Below, piece by piece: positions 6,367 to 9,765 of a DNA stretch of 9,765 nt (the first letter of the stretch is position 1; every line of letters starts with the position of its first letter). This DNA comes from Chloroflexi bacterium 13_1_40CM_68_21 (lineage in GTDB: Bacteria > Chloroflexota > Limnocylindria > P2-11E). The notes beneath the pieces were generated by a model. That model was not told the origin of the DNA and made no database searches. It worked only from the letters and a program-made list of their open reading frames with translations. The stretch is from NCBI GenBank assembly GCA_001917735.1, contig MNEO01000003.1, positions 1-9,765 on the forward strand. Direction: 5' to 3'. The translations under genes were made by a program, and so were the position numbers.

Positions 6367-6378
6367 CTCCTTCTGAAT

Positions 6379-6452
6379 GGGCCGTTAGCTCAGTTGGATA
6401 GAGCACCTACCTTCTAAGTAGGAGTGGGCGCGTTCGAGCCGCGCACGGCCCG
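6379..6452 (+). tRNA. tRNA-Arg (anticodon UCU)
   Basis: A complete 74-base cloverleaf. The acceptor stem has seven pairs (6379-6385 with 6445-6451) and a G discriminator at 6452. The D stem is GCTC/GAGC (6388-6391/6401-6404). The anticodon stem CCTAC/GTAGG encloses the loop CTTCTAA with anticodon TCT at 6413-6415. The variable loop has 5 bases. The T stem GCGCG/CGCGC encloses TTCGAGC. The 3' CCA is not encoded, so it must be added after transcription. It reads the AGA/AGG arginine codons, which are rare in this GC-rich window. Confidence 0.97.
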
Positions 6453-6679
6453 CCGGTACTTCAGTCACCTGACCCAGCCGTCTTACTGGTCTGACCCGAC
6501 TTCTTAGTTTTGCGGCGGTAACGCCCCTCCAGTGGCCTCGCGTTTAGTTCATGGAGTTCGGCTGGGCTTGCCGCTCACCGACGTGAAGGAGGGAAGCGGC
6601 GCCATCGTCGGGGGCGCTTCGTCGAGTGAGGCGTGCGATCCGTCCGGACCCCAGATGGGGAAGGAAAACGGAGGTTCGC
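6453..6679 (+). promoter_or_regulatory. Intergenic leader of the peroxidase gene with two hairpins
   Basis: These 227 bases separate tRNA-Arg from the peroxidase. No convincing gene or clear tRNA terminator was found. Two small hairpins precede the start: GAAGCG/CGCTTC (6593-6598/6615-6620), and CCCC-AGAT-GGGG (6649-6660) just before the Shine-Dalgarno CGGAGG (6669-6674). They may shape the 5' untranslated region. No confident promoter could be read here. Confidence 0.35.
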
Positions 6680-8593
6680 ATGCGCGATCGGAGTCGCATG
6701 GGCGTTCTTGCGCTCGCGGTCACGATGATCGTGCTCGCGATCACGACGACACCAGGCGACGCAATGACGTTTGCCACCAGAACCCTCGATGGAAGCGGAA
6801 ACAACCTGCGCCATCCCGAGTGGGGTCGCGCGAACACACTCTATCTTCGGGTCGCGCCGACCAATTACGCCGACGGTATCTCGAGCATGGCGACCGGTCC
6901 GTCGGTGCGCTATGTGAGCAACCGCGTCTTCAACGACGTCGGCCAGAACATCTTTTCGAGGGACGGCGTCACCCAATGGGGCTGGGTCTGGGGACAGTTC
7001 CTCGATCACGACTTCGGTCTTCGCGACGAACGACCAGCCGAGAAGGCTCCGATCGGCTTTGACAGCGCCGACCCGCTCGAAGGATTCACGAACGATCTTG
7101 GCGCGATCAGCTTCGCGCGCACGCCTGCCGCTCCGGGAACGGGCATCAACACCCCGCGTCAGCAGGTCAACACCCTGAGCAGCTACATCGACGCATCGAA
7201 CGTGTACGGCGTCGACCCCCAACGTCTCGAGTGGCTTCGCGTCGGACCGGTCGACGGCGACATGTCGAACAACGGCGCGCGCCTCCTGCTGACGGCAGAC
7301 GACTTTCTCCCCCGCGTGGGTGCCCGCGGCGATCCGTCGACCGCTCCGGCCATGGATCTCATGGGTCCCCTCCTCGGGACGCCGAACCGTGCGGTGGTCG
7401 CCGGAGACGTCCGCGCCAATGAGAACATCGCGCTCACCTCGCTACACACCCTCTTCGCCCGCGAGCACAACCGGATCGTCGCCTCCCTGCCCTCATCTCT
7501 ATCCGCTGAGGAGCGTTTCCAGATCGCGCGCCGCGTCGTCGGCGCGGAGATCCAATACATCACCTACACCCAGTTCCTGCCGGCGCTCGGCGTCCGGCTC
7601 GATCCCTATCACGGCTACGACCCCACCGTGAACGTCGGACTCTCGAATGAATTCGCGGTCGTGGGCTACCGCGCGCACAGCATGATCCACGGCGAGTTCG
7701 ACACGACCGTTCCCGCCGGTACCTACACCGATGCGCAGCTCGCTGCCTTCGCGGCACAGCAGGTCGTTGTGGAGCCCGACGGCGACCAGGTCAAGCTCGA
7801 GATCCCCCTCGCAGCCGCGTTCGGCAACCCCGATCTCCTTCATGATCTGGGTCTGGGGCCGGTCTTCCAAAGCCTCAGCCAGCGGCAATACGAGAACGAC
7901 GAACAGCTCGACAACGCGATACGCAGCGTGCTCTTCCAAATCCCCAAGCCGGGCATCGCCGATCCCTCTGTCTGCGGGGTGCCTCTGGTCAACCCCGACT
8001 GTTTCAGCGGCGTGAGCGACCTCGGCGCCATCGACATCGCCCGCGGCCGCGATCACGGGCTGCCGACGTACAACGACCTGCGGCGGGCGTACGGCCTCGC
8101 GCCGAAGATATCGTTCGTCGACGTCACCGGCGAAGCCACCCAGAGCTTCCCGGTCGATCCGTTGATCGACGCACAGGATCCGATCAATGACCCGAACATC
8201 CTCGACTTTGTCGAGCTCCGAGACGCCAAGGGGAACGTCGTCCTGCCGGGCACGCCGGCGGCCGAGGAAGAGGTCGTCTTCGGGACGCGGCGCACCACCC
8301 TCGCCTCTCGACTCAAGGCGGTCTACGGGACCGTCGACCGGCTCGATGCGTTCGTCGGAATGGTGTCCGAGCGGCATGTGAAACACACCGTGTTCGGCGA
8401 GCTTCAACTCGCGATCTGGACGAAGCAGTTCACGGCACTGCGCGACGGCGACCGTTTCTTCTATCGGAACGACCCGGTGCTTCGTTTCATCGATCACGAG
8501 TTCGGCATCGACTACCGGCTCACGCTCGCCGAAATCGTGAAGCTCAACACCGGTGTCACGCTCGAGCGGAACGTCTTCAAGTTCGCGGGCTAG
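6680..8593 (+). CDS. Secreted animal-type heme peroxidase (An_peroxidase family)
   Basis: A 637-residue protein of the peroxidase-cyclooxygenase superfamily, related to myeloperoxidase and peroxidasin, which uses H2O2 to oxidise halides or organic substrates. Seen: a signal peptide at residues 1-28 (charged start, hydrophobic core, TTPGDA cleavage context), so it is exported; the distal site WGQFLDHDFGL with Gln106, Asp109, His110 and probable Ca2+ ligand Asp111; SYIDASNVYG near 168-177; the catalytic Arg245 with Glu248 in RANENIALTSLHTLFAREHNR; the probable proximal His333 in VGYRAHSMIHGEF; and DIARGRDHGLPTYNDLR near 452-468. Asp109 and Glu248 match the residues that bind heme covalently in mammalian peroxidases. 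Cys432 and Cys441 could form a disulfide. The ATG at 6680 is chosen because CGGAGG sits 5 bases before it and the signal peptide begins there; an upstream in-frame start at 6626 is unlikely. It may serve defence against other microbes or oxidation of the surroundings. Confidence 0.93.
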   Translation: MRDRSRMGVLALAVTMIVLAITTTPGDAMTFATRTLDGSGNNLRHPEWGRANTLYLRVAPTNYADGISSMATGPSVRYVSNRVFNDVGQNIFSRDGVTQWGWVWGQFLDHDFGLRDERPAEKAPIGFDSADPLEGFTNDLGAISFARTPAAPGTGINTPRQQVNTLSSYIDASNVYGVDPQRLEWLRVGPVDGDMSNNGARLLLTADDFLPRVGARGDPSTAPAMDLMGPLLGTPNRAVVAGDVRANENIALTSLHTLFAREHNRIVASLPSSLSAEERFQIARRVVGAEIQYITYTQFLPALGVRLDPYHGYDPTVNVGLSNEFAVVGYRAHSMIHGEFDTTVPAGTYTDAQLAAFAAQQVVVEPDGDQVKLEIPLAAAFGNPDLLHDLGLGPVFQSLSQRQYENDEQLDNAIRSVLFQIPKPGIADPSVCGVPLVNPDCFSGVSDLGAIDIARGRDHGLPTYNDLRRAYGLAPKISFVDVTGEATQSFPVDPLIDAQDPINDPNILDFVELRDAKGNVVLPGTPAAEEEVVFGTRRTTLASRLKAVYGTVDRLDAFVGMVSERHVKHTVFGELQLAIWTKQFTALRDGDRFFYRNDPVLRFIDHEFGIDYRLTLAEIVKLNTGVTLERNVFKFAG

Positions 8594-8610
8594 AGAGACA
8601 GTCCCTCGCG

Positions 8611-8641
8611 GAGGGGGCGTGGCGCCTTCGCGCGCCCCCTC
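8611..8641. terminator. GC-rich hairpin between the convergent peroxidase and peptidase genes
   Basis: A 9-bp stem, GAGGGGGCG with CGCCCCCTC (8611-8619/8633-8641), encloses a 13-base loop. It lies 18 bases after the peroxidase stop and 23 bases beyond the end of the opposing gene. Neither strand has a proper T-run (a CCTCCCTCT tract follows on plus), so it is a weak or atypical terminator that may serve both genes. Confidence 0.5.
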
Positions 8642-8663
8642 CCTCCCTCTACGCGCTCGGCCT

Positions 8664-9765
8664 TCACTTGGTGAACGCGTACATCGGCCGGACCTTGCCG
8701 TCCCCGCCGACGACGCCGACGCTGTAGCTGCCCGCGGGGTAACCGCTTCCGAGGATCAGCAGACCGTTTCCGTACAGATCCATGTGCTCGCTTGAAACGA
8801 GAGCCGCGGGTCCGCTCACTGAGAACGTCACCACCGCCCGTGGCGTGAAGCCATAGAGCATCAGCAGCGACTGCCTCCCGCGTGGCGCCGCCGCGATCCC
8901 GGGATACGGAGTGACGCTCGCACGGATCCGTTGCGCGAACGTCGCCACGAAGAGTTCGAACGAGGACCCGGCGACGGCGCGATACGCGTCGCGGAACGTC
9001 GCACCGTCTCGGATCCGCTCGAGGATCGCGACGACCCCCTTCTGACCGAGGTCGGCCTGAAGAAGTCGGACGGCCTCGGCCGCCACGAGGTACTGATAGA
9101 AGCCGTCATCCCCGGTACGGGCGTTCCACTTCTTTAAGTCGGCGAGCTCGCTCAAGCTCATCAGCGAGCGCCCCGAGAGCGTCGCGGCGAACGTCCGATC
9201 CTGCACGGTCATCCATCCAGCGCCAGTGAGGGTGCTCTCCTCGACGTGCGCGAGCCCCTCGTCGAGCCACGCGGGCACATCCGGGGCCGGTGCTTTCTGC
9301 AAGCCGTCCACCTCGGTCGGCGTCGTCCGCGAGCCCGTGATCTGCCACACGAGCCGGTGCGTGAGCTCGTGGCGGAGGCCGGTGACGGGCACATCCCGTG
9401 ACACCTCGCGCCAGTCGAGCGCGATCGCATCGACCCACGGCGCGAAGAACGCGTCGGTCTCCATAGCGGCCGCCCCTGTCCGCTCTCCGAAGATGCGACG
9501 AACCCCTGGGATGTAGGACGACGTGTCGGCGAAGACATAGAGCAGGGCACGAGTCCCGAAATCTCGGCCCAGGTCTTTCTGGACGGCGGCGGTGTCCGAC
9601 TCGGCGAGTGCTGCCACCGATGCCGCGTCGTCGCCGGCGATGCGGGCCTCCACGTACACGTCGGCCGAGTCGGTGCACCAGACGTTGAACCAGATCTCGC
9701 GGACAGAACGCGAGGTCGGACAGGTGACCGTGACCTGAGCCGTCGCGGAGAGCGTCCCCAGAGCG
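8664..9765 (-). CDS. MA-clan (gluzincin-like) zinc metallopeptidase-like protein, 5' part outside window
   Basis: The frame is open to the window edge, so at least 366 residues are visible and the start lies beyond. GTG at 9659 is internal: the 35 codons before it continue in frame and have two cysteines (TVTCPT, NVWCTD), as expected outside the cell. Seen: LRHELTHRLVW with the zinc-binding HELTH at 9357-9371, then VPAWLDEGLAHVEES whose Glu, 33 residues after the second His, is the expected third ligand. This H-E-x-x-H...E arrangement is that of peptidase MA-like proteins. A helical region follows (YQYLVAAEAVRLLQ, VVAILERIRDG, FELFVATFAQRI). The last 80 or so residues are beta-rich and Gly/Ser-rich (VTFSVSGPAALVS, LLILGSGYPAGSYSVGVVGG), possibly a small sandwich domain. 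It is likely secreted or surface-bound. It converges on the peroxidase gene, so the two are not one operon. The substrate is unknown. Confidence 0.85.
   Translation of the reverse strand, partial: ALGTLSATAQVTVTCPTSRSVREIWFNVWCTDSADVYVEARIAGDDAASVAALAESDTAAVQKDLGRDFGTRALLYVFADTSSYIPGVRRIFGERTGAAAMETDAFFAPWVDAIALDWREVSRDVPVTGLRHELTHRLVWQITGSRTTPTEVDGLQKAPAPDVPAWLDEGLAHVEESTLTGAGWMTVQDRTFAATLSGRSLMSLSELADLKKWNARTGDDGFYQYLVAAEAVRLLQADLGQKGVVAILERIRDGATFRDAYRAVAGSSFELFVATFAQRIRASVTPYPGIAAAPRGRQSLLMLYGFTPRAVVTFSVSGPAALVSSEHMDLYGNGLLILGSGYPAGSYSVGVVGGDGKVRPMYAFTK

Noticed and set aside
6379..6680. tRNA-Arg as attachment site of an integrated element carrying the peroxidase
   Set aside because: No integrase, no repeat of the tRNA 3' end elsewhere in the window and no composition shift were seen. 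The missing CCA is also normal for many bacteria.
6532..7062. Open frame starting with GTG at 6532 before and across the peroxidase start
   Set aside because: Beyond 6680 it overlaps the peroxidase signal peptide in another frame, it has no Shine-Dalgarno, and its residues are low-complexity Ser/Arg/Gly.
7499..8497. 332-residue open frame antisense to the peroxidase
   Set aside because: It has no recognisable motif and opposes a gene with full catalytic motifs. It is a by-product of G/C-biased third positions.
8553..8795. Short plus-strand frame over the convergent end of the peroxidase and peptidase genes
   Set aside because: It overlaps the ends of two well-supported genes, includes the hairpin at 8611-8641, and has no ribosome-binding site.

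Overview
This is a high-GC bacterial window with strongly G/C-biased third codon positions. GTG and TTG starts are frequent, and convergent gene ends are tightly packed. Shine-Dalgarno sites are mixed: very strong before the CsbD-like gene and the peroxidase, absent before several other genes. The style suits a soil or freshwater high-GC lineage such as Chloroflexota (Limnocylindria/Dormibacteria type) or an actinobacterium. The lineage is inference; nothing here fixes it. No insertion sequence, CRISPR array, phage gene or origin was seen.

Layout, left to right. (1) 1-798 (+): the C-terminal half of an MHS-family metabolite:H+ symporter, closed by a textbook C(TTCG)G terminator at 815-844 that can work in both directions. 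(2) 3262 down to 845 (-): a probable three-gene operon of a tandem-GNAT acetyltransferase, a 400-residue MFS exporter whose GTG start overlaps the acetyltransferase stop by 4 bases, and a small single-span membrane protein 10 bases further on. (3) 3428-5724 (+): a CsbD-like stress protein made of two repeats, a lipoprotein with a heavy-metal-associated (HMA) CxxC domain, a small HExxH protein with no ordinary start codon, and a dihydrolipoamide dehydrogenase (lpdA). The last two overlap as TAGTG. (4) 6332-5721 (-): a glyoxalase-like VOC protein ending head-on in the lpdA stop. (5) 6379-6452 (+): tRNA-Arg(UCU). (6) 6680-8593 (+): a secreted animal-type heme peroxidase. (7) 9765-8664 (-): a secreted or surface MA-clan metallopeptidase-like protein, cut by the window edge, convergent with the peroxidase.

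The genes look like ordinary chromosomal ones rather than a single pathway. The left minus-strand operon suggests export plus acetylation, for example resistance or detoxification. The middle plus-strand group mixes stress, metal-binding and redox functions. The right end encodes two extracytoplasmic proteins.

The most unusual point is the junction at 3967-3976. Coding switches by +1 exactly at the HMA gene's stop (GTT CCC TAA G), and no ATG, GTG or TTG is available for the next reading frame until 4088. That calls for a non-canonical start, a +1 frameshift producing a lipoprotein-HMA-HExxH fusion, or an assembly indel.
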